DNA of 18,264 nt from contig CALVKV010000012.1 of NCBI GenBank assembly GCA_944333305.1, positions 1 through 18,264 of the forward strand, read 5' to 3'. Positions 1-6,322 of the stretch are shown here, one piece after another (the first letter of the stretch is position 1; each line of letters begins with the position of its first letter). Under the pieces are notes generated by a model. The model did not search any database. It saw only the letters and a program-made list of their open reading frames with translations, and was not told the origin of the DNA. The translations under genes were made by a program, and so were the position numbers. This DNA is from an uncultured Bacilli bacterium. GTDB lineage: Bacteria; Bacillota_I; Bacilli_A; RF39; UBA660.

Positions 1-1
1 T

Positions 2-73
2 GGTGGTGAAATCACTAGACGTTTAGTACAAAACGGATTAAATCAAGTTAGCGGAAGTTATACTAATAAATAA
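2..73 (+). CDS. Small acid-soluble spore protein, alpha/beta type (C-terminal fragment)
   Basis: Only the last 23 codons lie in the window, reading GGEITRRLVQNGLNQVSGSY plus TNK and a TAA stop. The GGEITRRLV segment matches the highly conserved C-terminal GGEITKRLV signature of alpha/beta SASPs (B. subtilis SspA/SspB type). These proteins coat forespore DNA, protect it from UV and heat, and are later degraded by the Gpr protease. The 5' end lies outside the window, so start, promoter and full length cannot be seen; a forespore sigma-G promoter is expected from family knowledge only. A good hairpin terminator follows 16 bases after the stop. The family call rests on a short but very characteristic stretch. 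Confidence 0.8.
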   Translation, partial: GGEITRRLVQNGLNQVSGSYTNK

Positions 74-89
74 GTAAAATAACTTAAGC

Positions 90-120
90 GATAGGCTCTA
101 AAAGCCTATCTTTTAATTTT
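90..120 (+). terminator. Rho-independent terminator of the SASP gene
   Basis: A perfect 8-bp stem, GATAGGCT (90-97) with AGCCTATC (103-110), has a 5-base loop and is followed by TTTTAATTTT. Confidence 0.85.
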
Positions 121-131
121 GTAAAAAACAC

Positions 132-160
132 TAGATTACTTTTATATAATTTGTTATACT
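132..160 (+). promoter_or_regulatory. Extended -10 promoter of the surface protein gene
   Basis: TGTTATACT at 152-160 is an extended -10 (TGn plus TATACT). The -35 position at 17-bp spacing (132-137, TAGATT) is a poor match, as expected if the TGn element compensates. The predicted start is near 167, just upstream of the AGGGTG SD at 173-178. Confidence 0.55.
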
Positions 161-187
161 AGAGATAAAGATAGGGTGTTGATTATA

Positions 188-1789
188 ATGAAGAAATTTA
201 ATAATAGAAAGAAAATAACCAAAAAAAAATTAGAAAATTATAATTATAAAGAAGTAGCCTTAACAAAGATGGCTAAAAGACAATTATTTGTAACATTGCT
301 ATCAATAATAGGAGTAACAGTAATATCTTTAGGAAGCGCTTATGCCGTATTTACATCAATATCAAGGTCAGCAGAATACAATGTAATAAAAGTAGGAACG
401 CTAAATATAGATTTTGGAGCAGATAGTAGTAATACAATAAACTTAACAGGTCAATACCCTATGAGTGATGAAGAAGGAGTAACGTTAACACCATATACAT
501 TTACAATAACAAATACAGGTACATTGACCGCTGATTATGAAGTGTTTATTCAAGACGACCAAGATATGATAACACACGATAATTGTGCAAATAATCAATT
601 AAATAAGGATTATATAAGATATAAGTTAGATACAGGGAACCCAATAAATTTATCAAGTATAGCCAGTTCTAATTATAGAATTGCAACAGGTACATTAGAA
701 GCAGGAGGCAGTGTAACATATACTTTATATGTTTGGATAAGAGAAGGTGTTGGGAATGATGTTTTAAATAAACACTATCATGGTAAGATAGTTGTTAATG
801 GTACTAATGAAATAGTAACTGCATCTGACACTTTACTAGCAAAGGCAAATGCGGAGGATTTAGATTATAATAGTGCAACAGATGAGCAAAAGAAAGAGAT
901 GTGGACATTCTCTCATCCTGCTACAGAACAAACTGAGGCCTTAACAGATTATAGGTATATAGGAGCAGATCCTAATAACTATGTAACGTTTAATAATGAA
1001 ACATGGAGAATAATAGGAGTATTCACAGTAGATGATGGAGCAGGTAATAAAGAACAAAGACTAAAGCTTATAAGAGATGAATCAATAGGAAATTATTCTT
1101 GGGATAATAAACCAAGTGGAACAGGTTCGTCAACAAATAACAATGGAAGTAATGACTGGACAGATGCAAGAATAAATTATTTATTAAATCCAGGTCATGA
1201 AAGTGAATCTGTAGGAGGAAGTTTATACTGGAACAGTGGTAGTGGAACATGTTATTCGGGCTCAAACAATGCTACTGTATCTTGTAACTTTAGTGAAACA
1301 GGCCTAAAAGAAGAAGCAAGAAATATGATAGGCGACAGCCTATGGTATTTAGGAGGAAGCACTTATAGTGGCACAACTGTATCTACACTATACGAAGATG
1401 AAAGGGGCATCTCAGTATATAGTGGTAGTGGAAGAGAGACAAATTTTGTAGGAAAAGTAGGATTAGCATATCCTAGTGATATAGGATATGCAACAAGTGG
1501 CGGCTCTATAACAAATAGAAATACTTGTTTAAATAATACATTATATGGTTGGAATGATGATTGTGTAAACAATAACTGGTTATACAGAAGTAATGATTAT
1601 CAATGGACTATTTCCCACTTTATAAATGAATCTTACGTTGTCCTTGTTTATGGTAGTTCATATTATAAATTTTATGGCATTCTTACAGCTAATGCATCTA
1701 AAGTATATCCAACAATTTATCTAAAAGCTAATGTTCAAATAGTAGAAGGTGATGGAAGTAGTAGTAACCCATATATTTTAGCTAGTTAA
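188..1789 (+). CDS. Exported surface protein with SipW/TasA-like N-terminus and C-terminal lectin-like domain
   Basis: This is a 533-residue secreted protein. The first 31 residues are very basic, residues 32-54 are hydrophobic, and an AYA at 51-53 could be a signal peptidase site. The layout recalls SipW-dependent (TasA/camelysin-type) precursors. Residues about 60-210 look like a beta-sandwich (FTITNTG, GGSVTYTLYVWI), as in TasA-like proteins. Residues about 258-531 form a domain seen in many gut Firmicutes surface proteins (VTFNNETWRIIGVF, SNDWTDARINYLLNPG, YPSDIGYAT, VYPTIYLKANV, ending GDGSSSNPYIL), possibly related to DUF6273. Four cysteines (355, 366, 447, 459) could form disulphides. 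No sortase motif is visible. ATG 188 is chosen over GTG 176 because AGGGTG at 173-178 is its SD. Codon use shifts near 1604. Role unknown; adhesion or matrix function is an inference. Confidence 0.75.
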   Translation: MKKFNNRKKITKKKLENYNYKEVALTKMAKRQLFVTLLSIIGVTVISLGSAYAVFTSISRSAEYNVIKVGTLNIDFGADSSNTINLTGQYPMSDEEGVTLTPYTFTITNTGTLTADYEVFIQDDQDMITHDNCANNQLNKDYIRYKLDTGNPINLSSIASSNYRIATGTLEAGGSVTYTLYVWIREGVGNDVLNKHYHGKIVVNGTNEIVTASDTLLAKANAEDLDYNSATDEQKKEMWTFSHPATEQTEALTDYRYIGADPNNYVTFNNETWRIIGVFTVDDGAGNKEQRLKLIRDESIGNYSWDNKPSGTGSSTNNNGSNDWTDARINYLLNPGHESESVGGSLYWNSGSGTCYSGSNNATVSCNFSETGLKEEARNMIGDSLWYLGGSTYSGTTVSTLYEDERGISVYSGSGRETNFVGKVGLAYPSDIGYATSGGSITNRNTCLNNTLYGWNDDCVNNNWLYRSNDYQWTISHFINESYVVLVYGSSYYKFYGILTANASKVYPTIYLKANVQIVEGDGSSSNPYILAS

Positions 1790-1810
1790 TAAATATAAGA
1801 TATATGTAGA

Positions 1811-1831
1811 ACAAAATATTTGTCCTTTTTT
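1811..1831 (+). terminator. Weak terminator candidate after the surface protein gene
   Basis: A 5-bp stem ACAAA/TTTGT with a 3-base loop is followed by CC and a T tract. It overlaps the -35 of the next promoter, so it is weak and may be incidental. Confidence 0.3.
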
Positions 1832-1848
1832 AAATATTATTATATAAT
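1820..1848 (+). promoter_or_regulatory. Sigma-A-type promoter of the first acetate kinase gene
   Basis: TTGTCC (1820-1825), a 17-bp spacer and TATAAT (1843-1848) form a near-consensus promoter. The AAAAGGAGA SD follows about 7 bases later, implying a very short leader. Confidence 0.75.
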
Positions 1849-1868
1849 AAGCAAAAGGAGAGATAAAA

Positions 1869-3053
1869 ATGTTATTATTAGCTGTTAATTCTGGCAGCAG
1901 TACTTTAAAGTTTAGACTTTATGATATGCCAAGTGAAAAAGTTGTTACAAAGGGAAGTTTTGAAAGGATTGGCTCTAAAGATAGTGACTATACTATTAGA
2001 GTTAATGATGAAAAAATCTATAAGAAAGAAGAAATTAATACTCATGAAGATGCTGTTAATACTTTATTAACAGAACTTGTGGATAAAGGTATTGTAAAAA
2101 AACTAGATGATATTAAAGCTGTTGGACATCGTGTTGTTCATGGCGGTGTTTTATATTCTCATTCAGTTGTTATTACCGACAGAGTAATAGAAGAAATAGA
2201 AAAAATAAAAGATTTAGCACCCCTACACAATCCTGCTGCTTTAATTGGTATAAGAGCCTTTAAGAAAGCTATACCTAATGCTACTATGGTTGCATGTTTT
2301 GATACAGCCTTTCATCAAACGATTGAAGAGAAAGCTTTTCTATATCCTGTACCTTATGAATGGTATGTTAAATACGATGTTAGAAAATATGGTTTCCATG
2401 GGTTATCTCATCAATATATAACTAATAGAATGAAAGATATTCTAGGCTTTGATGGTAATCTAATTATTTGCCATATTGGTAATGGTGCTAGTATATCTGC
2501 AGTTAAAGTTGGAAAATGTATAGATACATCTATGGGATTTACTCCAAACGCCGGTATTATGATGGGAACTCGTTCTGGAGATATAGACTACAGCATTATT
2601 GGGTATATTATGAAAAAAACAGGCCTTACTTATGATGAAATAGATAATGTTTTAAACAAGAAAAGTGGCCTTGAAGGAATCGCTGGTATGAGTGATTTAA
2701 GAGATATTGATAGAGCATATATAGCTAAAGAAAGCAAAGTAGTTCTTGCTATTGATATGTATACTGAACGTATTGCCGAATACATTGCTAAATACTATAT
2801 TAAACTAGGTAAAGTAGATGCTATTTGTTTCACTGCCGGTGGTGGAGAGAATGATCCTATTATAAGAAAAGAAGTACTTAATAAATTAAAACCACTTGGT
2901 GTAGAAATAGATGAAAAGATAAATGATGAAACTATTGTTAGAAAAGATAAAGAAGGCTTAATTACTACTAAGAAGTCATCTATTGCAAGTTATGTATTAG
3001 CGACAGATGAAGAATTAGTAATTGCTAAAGATACTTATAATTTATCTAAATAA
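1869..3053 (+). CDS. ackA: Acetate kinase (paralogue 1)
   Basis: This 394-residue protein has the usual acetate kinase length. It interconverts acetyl phosphate plus ADP with acetate plus ATP, the last step of fermentative acetate formation. All core motifs are present: N7 and S10 in the N-terminal phosphate loop, GHRVVHGG, APLHNP with its His, FDTAFHQT, RKYGFHGLSH, CHIGNGASI, MGTRSGD and TDEELVIAKDT with the C-terminal Glu. It departs from the usual forms at several places: T12 replaces the third Ser of GSSS, the GENS segment reads GGGENDP, and RSGDVDP reads RSGDIDY. It is the less canonical of the two ackA copies and about half identical by eye to the one at 5122. It has its own promoter, SD and terminator, so it is monocistronic. 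No phosphotransacetylase gene is nearby. Enzymatic activity is likely but substrate preference could have shifted. Confidence 0.93.
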   Translation: MLLLAVNSGSSTLKFRLYDMPSEKVVTKGSFERIGSKDSDYTIRVNDEKIYKKEEINTHEDAVNTLLTELVDKGIVKKLDDIKAVGHRVVHGGVLYSHSVVITDRVIEEIEKIKDLAPLHNPAALIGIRAFKKAIPNATMVACFDTAFHQTIEEKAFLYPVPYEWYVKYDVRKYGFHGLSHQYITNRMKDILGFDGNLIICHIGNGASISAVKVGKCIDTSMGFTPNAGIMMGTRSGDIDYSIIGYIMKKTGLTYDEIDNVLNKKSGLEGIAGMSDLRDIDRAYIAKESKVVLAIDMYTERIAEYIAKYYIKLGKVDAICFTAGGGENDPIIRKEVLNKLKPLGVEIDEKINDETIVRKDKEGLITTKKSSIASYVLATDEELVIAKDTYNLSK

Positions 3054-3058
3054 TAAAG

Positions 3059-3088
3059 TAACTTGCTTACATAGTAAGTTATTTTTTT
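3059..3088 (+). terminator. Rho-independent terminator of ackA paralogue 1
   Basis: A 9-bp stem (3059-3067 with 3073-3081, one G-T pair) has a 5-base loop TACAT and is followed by seven T. Confidence 0.85.
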
Positions 3089-3153
3089 GTTACGAATTTT
3101 CATGATAATCTTTATGTAATAATAGTATCATTAAGTTTACGAAAACTCGTAAC
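3089..3153. repeat. Imperfect long inverted repeat upstream of the islet
   Basis: GTTACGAATTTTC at 3089-3101 and GAAAACTCGTAAC at 3141-3153 are inverted copies with one mismatch over 13 bases. Inside them ATGATA (3102-3107) and TATCAT (3126-3131) form a second nested pair. It lies immediately after the ackA T tract and before the islet promoter. It could be an operator, a structured leader of upstream read-through, or a remnant end of an inserted element; the sequence does not decide. Confidence 0.55.
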
Positions 3154-3173
3154 ATATTTTTAACATTTTAAAC

Positions 3174-3202
3174 TTGACGCACAAACATAAGTACGATAAA
3201 GT
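3174..3202 (+). promoter_or_regulatory. Promoter of the ORF6N/RhuM-Fic islet
   Basis: TTGACG (3174-3179), a 17-bp spacer and TAAAGT (3197-3202) form a plausible sigma-A promoter with a strong -35 and a moderate -10. The predicted start falls at about 3209, at the edge of the palindrome 3210-3223. Confidence 0.6.
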
Positions 3203-3209
3203 AATAAGC

Positions 3210-3223
3210 AATAACTAGTTATT
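3210..3223. promoter_or_regulatory. Perfect 14-bp palindrome at the predicted transcription start (candidate operator)
   Basis: AATAACTAGTTATT is a perfect palindrome placed directly at the predicted +1 of the islet operon. It is flanked by an 8-bp inverted repeat, CATAAGTA (3186-3193) and TACTTATG (3232-3239). The distal copy reaches the first base of the GGAGG SD (3239-3243). The two downstream proteins both carry DNA-binding domains of types that could autoregulate. Binding is an inference. Confidence 0.5.
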
Positions 3224-3251
3224 TAAAAACATACTTATGGAGGATTAAAAT

Positions 3252-4127
3252 ATGAATGAGCTTACTGTAAAAGAAAATATTAAAATAGAAGACATGATCT
3301 ATGAAATAAGAGGAAAACAAGTAATGTTAGATAGCGACTTGGCAAGGCTTTATGAAACAGAAACAAAAAGAATAAATGAAGCAATAAAGAGAAATATAGA
3401 GAGATTTCCAGAAAGATTTTGTTTTAGAATTACTGAAGAAGAGTATAATTTTTTGAAGTCGCAATTTGCGACTTCAAAAGGTGGTTCAAGAAAAGGTCAT
3501 ACTGTTTTTACAGAACAAGGAGTTGCCATGCTTGCTACAGTACTAAAGACTAAAGTTGCAATTAAAGTTAGTATACAGATAATGGATGCATTTGTAACTA
3601 TGAGAAAATATATCTCTTCTAATTTATTTGACCAAAACTACATAAGTAATATGTTATTAGAACATGAATATAAAATTAAATTGTTACAAGATTCATTTCA
3701 AAAAATAGAAGAAAAGAAGAAAGTTAATGAAATATATTTTAATGGTCAGATTTATGATGCTTATTCTAAAATACAAGAGATATGTAAAAATGCTAATAAG
3801 AGTCTTGTAATAATAGATGCTTACGCAGATAATACAATACTAGATATTATAAAAAGATTGAAGATAGAAGTAGCAATTATAACTAAACCTAATAATCTAC
3901 TAACCTCACAAGATATTGAAAAATATAATAAACAATATAACAACTTAACAGTCATGTTTAATAATACCTTTCATGATAGGTACTTTATTTTAGATGATGA
4001 GATAGTCTATCACTGTGGAGCCAGTATAAATAGAATAGGTTATAAAACATTTTCAATTAATTTAATAGATGATGTAGATATAAAAAACATTTTAATAAAT
4101 AAAGCAAATGAAATAGAGGATGATTAA
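3252..4127 (+). CDS. ORF6N-domain DNA-binding protein with C-terminal PLD-like domain
   Basis: This is a 291-residue protein. Residues about 11-120 are an ORF6N domain (MIYEIRGKQVMLDSDLARLY, RNIERFPERFCFRIT, VFTEQGVAMLATVLKT), a DNA-binding domain of the KilA-N/phage-antirepressor superfamily. A likely helical linker (125-160) follows. Residues about 162-285 (YFNGQIYDAYSKI, SLVIIDAYAD) end in H241-D-R243-x4-D248 and then GASIN at 256-260. This resembles a single phospholipase D-type HxKx4D...GSxN motif with Arg in place of Lys, so it may be a PLD-like nuclease or an inactive relative. The SD is GGAGG at 3239-3243. It sits 3 bases upstream of the RhuM-Fic gene in one operon, inside an islet between two ackA copies. 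A perfect 29-base inverted repeat lies within codons 67-76. Function in this context is unknown; phage or mobile-element ancestry is likely. Confidence 0.85.
   Translation: MNELTVKENIKIEDMIYEIRGKQVMLDSDLARLYETETKRINEAIKRNIERFPERFCFRITEEEYNFLKSQFATSKGGSRKGHTVFTEQGVAMLATVLKTKVAIKVSIQIMDAFVTMRKYISSNLFDQNYISNMLLEHEYKIKLLQDSFQKIEEKKKVNEIYFNGQIYDAYSKIQEICKNANKSLVIIDAYADNTILDIIKRLKIEVAIITKPNNLLTSQDIEKYNKQYNNLTVMFNNTFHDRYFILDDEIVYHCGASINRIGYKTFSINLIDDVDIKNILINKANEIEDD
3451..3479. repeat. Perfect inverted repeat inside the ORF6N coding region
   Basis: TTTTGAAGTCGCAA (3451-3464) and TTGCGACTTCAAAA (3466-3479) are perfect inverted copies around one central T. The 29 bases encode residues 67-76 (FLKSQFATSK), the segment linking the helical half of the ORF6N domain to the conserved VFTEQGVAML half. 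Confidence 0.95.
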
Positions 4128-4130
4128 TAA

Positions 4131-5045
4131 ATGAAAAATGAAATTGTTATTTTTGAAAATCAAAATGTAAAATTAGAAGTAAATATGAAAGATGAGACTG
4201 TTTGGTTAAATCAAATGCAAATGGCGGAATTATTTGATAAAGATAGGACTGTCATAACAAGACATATAAATAATATTTTTAAAGAAGGTGAATTAGACAA
4301 AGAGACAAATGTGCAAAAATTGCACATTCCTAATTCAGATAAACCTGTTATTTTCTATAATCTTGATGTAATTATTTCTGTTGGCTATCGTGTCAAATCG
4401 AAAAACGGTGTTGCCTTTAGAAAATGGGCAAATAAAATACTAAAAGATTATCTAATTAAAGGTTATACTGTTAATGAGAAAAGACTAAAAGCTCTAGAAA
4501 AAACTATTAAACTAATAGATATTGCCAATAGATTAGATGATAGACTAGAGGATAGGGATGCTAAAGGTGTATTAAAAGTAATAACATCGTATACTAAAGC
4601 TTTAGATTTGTTAGATGACTATGACCATAAAACTCTAAAAATAAAAGGAACTAATAAGAGTTCAGAGAAAATAGATTATGAAGAATGTATGAATGTAATA
4701 AATACTCTTAAATTTAATGAAAATAGTGATATATTTGCCTTAGAAAGAGATAATGGCTTTAAAGCTATTATAGATACTGTTTATCAAACTTTTGATGGAA
4801 AAGAATTATATAAAACTACAGAAGAAAAAGCGGCTAACTTCTTATATCTGACAGTTAAAAATCATGCCTTTATAGACGGTAACAAACGTATAGCAGCAAC
4901 TATGTTTATCTACTTTCTAAACTACTATAATATGCTCTATAAAGATAATAGCCTTGTAATTGATAATAATACTTTAACTGCCTTAACTCTTTTAATAGCA
5001 GAATCAAATCCTAAAGAAAAAGATTTAATAACTGCGTCTTTATGA
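4131..5045 (+). CDS. RhuM-like DNA-binding domain fused to Fic/Doc toxin domain
   Basis: This is a 304-residue fusion. Residues 1-110 match the RhuM virulence-protein family (VWLNQMQMAELFDKDRTVITRHI, IFYNLDVIISVGYRVKS, FRKWANKILKDYLIKGY). Residues about 180-300 form a Fic/Doc fold with the active-site motif H245-A-F-I-D249-G-N-K252-R253. The Lys in GNKR resembles Doc, which phosphorylates EF-Tu, rather than the GNGR of AMP-transferring Fic proteins. No clear inhibitory [S/T]xxxE[G/N] motif was seen. The gene follows the ORF6N gene by 3 bases; a GAGGA SD (4116-4120) lies in the end of that gene. It ends in TGA, the only TGA among the stop codons annotated in this window. No terminator separates it from the ackA promoter downstream. 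Both domains are typical of mobile or defence loci; a toxin or regulator role is inferred. Confidence 0.88.
   Translation: MKNEIVIFENQNVKLEVNMKDETVWLNQMQMAELFDKDRTVITRHINNIFKEGELDKETNVQKLHIPNSDKPVIFYNLDVIISVGYRVKSKNGVAFRKWANKILKDYLIKGYTVNEKRLKALEKTIKLIDIANRLDDRLEDRDAKGVLKVITSYTKALDLLDDYDHKTLKIKGTNKSSEKIDYEECMNVINTLKFNENSDIFALERDNGFKAIIDTVYQTFDGKELYKTTEEKAANFLYLTVKNHAFIDGNKRIAATMFIYFLNYYNMLYKDNSLVIDNNTLTALTLLIAESNPKEKDLITASL
4308..4328. repeat. Perfect inverted repeat inside the RhuM coding region
   Basis: AATGTGCAA (4308-4316) and TTGCACATT (4320-4328) are perfect inverted copies around AAA. They encode residues 60-66, just before the conserved YNLDVIISVGYRVKS block. The position in the DNA-binding domain parallels that of the repeat in the preceding ORF6N gene. 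Confidence 0.9.
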
Positions 5046-5063
5046 ACTTTCTTGCCTAATACT

Positions 5064-5091
5064 TTGAAAAAATCTTAATCTATAGTATAAT
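5064..5091 (+). promoter_or_regulatory. Sigma-A-type promoter of the ackA-nrnA-ysxC operon
   Basis: TTGAAA (5064-5069), a 16-bp spacer and TATAAT (5086-5091) lie upstream of an AAGGA SD at 5112-5116. Confidence 0.7.
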
Positions 5092-5121
5092 ACTAATAGA
5101 TTTAAAGAAAGAAGGAATAAT

Positions 5122-6309
5122 ATGAAAATAATATCAATTAATGCAGGAAGTAGTTCCTTAAAGTTTAGTCTTTTTAATATGGATGATAAAAAAGTAATAG
5201 CTTCAGGATTATTTGAACGTATTGGTATTGATGGTAGTAGTTATACTATTAAATATAATGGAGAAAAAATAAAAGAAGAAATAGAGCTTTCAAATCATAC
5301 AGATGCTGTTAAAATTCTTCTAGATAAATTAGTTACGCTTAATATTATTAAATCACTTGATGAAATTGATGGAGTAGGACATCGTTTAGTTCATGGTAAA
5401 GATAAATATAAAGAGTCATGTCTAATAACAGATGAGGTAGTCAATGACCTAATCGCTTTTAAAGACTTTGCTCCTCTTCATAACCCTGCTAATGTCTTAG
5501 GAATACAAGCTTTTAAAGAAGTATTACCTAATGTACCAATGGTAGGTGTCTTCGATACAGCTTTTCATCAAACTATGGAAGAAGAAGCTTATCTTTATCC
5601 TGTACCATATTCTTGGTATAAAGAACACGGAGTACGTAAATATGGTTTTCATGGAACTAGCCATAGATACATTGCTAAAACAATCAGTGAGCATTTAGGA
5701 AGAGATGATTTAAAAATCATAAGTTGCCATGTTGGTAATGGTGGTTCAATAACTGCTATTAAAGATGGAAAATGTGTTGATACTTCTATGGGCTTTACTC
5801 CAATTGCTGGTATTATGATGGGAACTCGTTCTGGAGACGTAGATCCCTCAATCATTACTTACATTATGGAACAAGAAGGATTAAATGCTAAAGAAGTAAT
5901 TGATGTACTAAATAAAAAATCAGGATTACTTGGTCTTAGTGAAATTAGTAGTGATATGAGAGATATAGTTGCTGCTATGGAAAATGATGATGAACAAGGT
6001 AGTAAAGCTAAAAGAGCTTTCTTAAAATATACAAGAACAGTCACAAACTATATAGCACAGTATTATGTTTTATTAGGTGGAGCAGATGTTATTTGCTTTA
6101 CAGCAGGACTTGGTGAAAATAGTGAACCATTTAGAAAGAAAGTATGCGAAAATTTAGCCTGTCTTGGTGTAAAACTAGATAGTGATGCTAACAAAGTAAT
6201 GGGAGAGTTTAAAAAGATTAGTAGTGATGACTCTACTATTCCAGTATACGCAGTTCCAACAGATGAAGAATTAATGATTGCTTTAGATACCCTTAAATTA
6301 ATTAATTAG
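5122..6309 (+). CDS. ackA: Acetate kinase (paralogue 2, canonical)
   Basis: This 395-residue acetate kinase makes ATP from acetyl phosphate, or the reverse. It keeps every family hallmark: N7, S10 and S12 in INAGSSSLK, GHRLVHG, APLHNP, FDTAFHQT, RKYGFHGTSH, SCHVGNGGSI, DTSMGFTPIAGIMMGTRSGDVDPS, FTAGLGENSEPFR and VPTDEELMIALDT. It is closer to the standard enzymes than the copy at 1869. The ATG follows an AAGGA SD. The gene has its own promoter and is followed 13 bases later by nrnA with no visible terminator, so it probably leads an ackA-nrnA-ysxC transcript. The ORF6N/RhuM-Fic islet separates it from its paralogue. Confidence 0.95.
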   Translation: MKIISINAGSSSLKFSLFNMDDKKVIASGLFERIGIDGSSYTIKYNGEKIKEEIELSNHTDAVKILLDKLVTLNIIKSLDEIDGVGHRLVHGKDKYKESCLITDEVVNDLIAFKDFAPLHNPANVLGIQAFKEVLPNVPMVGVFDTAFHQTMEEEAYLYPVPYSWYKEHGVRKYGFHGTSHRYIAKTISEHLGRDDLKIISCHVGNGGSITAIKDGKCVDTSMGFTPIAGIMMGTRSGDVDPSIITYIMEQEGLNAKEVIDVLNKKSGLLGLSEISSDMRDIVAAMENDDEQGSKAKRAFLKYTRTVTNYIAQYYVLLGGADVICFTAGLGENSEPFRKKVCENLACLGVKLDSDANKVMGEFKKISSDDSTIPVYAVPTDEELMIALDTLKLIN

Positions 6310-6322
6310 ATTGGATGAAGTT

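Noticed and set aside
176..187. GTG start 12 bases upstream for the surface protein (and similar GTG starts for 7893, 9790 minus and 12743 minus)
   Set aside because: In each case the GTG is part of the AGGTG/AGGGTG SD of a better-placed ATG downstream.
1068..1572. Minus-strand frames within the surface protein gene
   Set aside because: They are low-complexity antisense frames without SD, opposite a clearly coding gene.
1270..1789. Diversity-generating retroelement target
   Set aside because: The C-terminal domain could be of a suitable fold, but there is no reverse transcriptase, accessory gene or template repeat in the window, so it is not called.
5043..5078. Possible TGA read-through (Trp) extending the RhuM-Fic protein by about 11 residues
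   Set aside because: Tryptophan is TGG in the genes inspected and no gene shows an internal TGA, so recoding is unsupported. The Fic domain is already complete.
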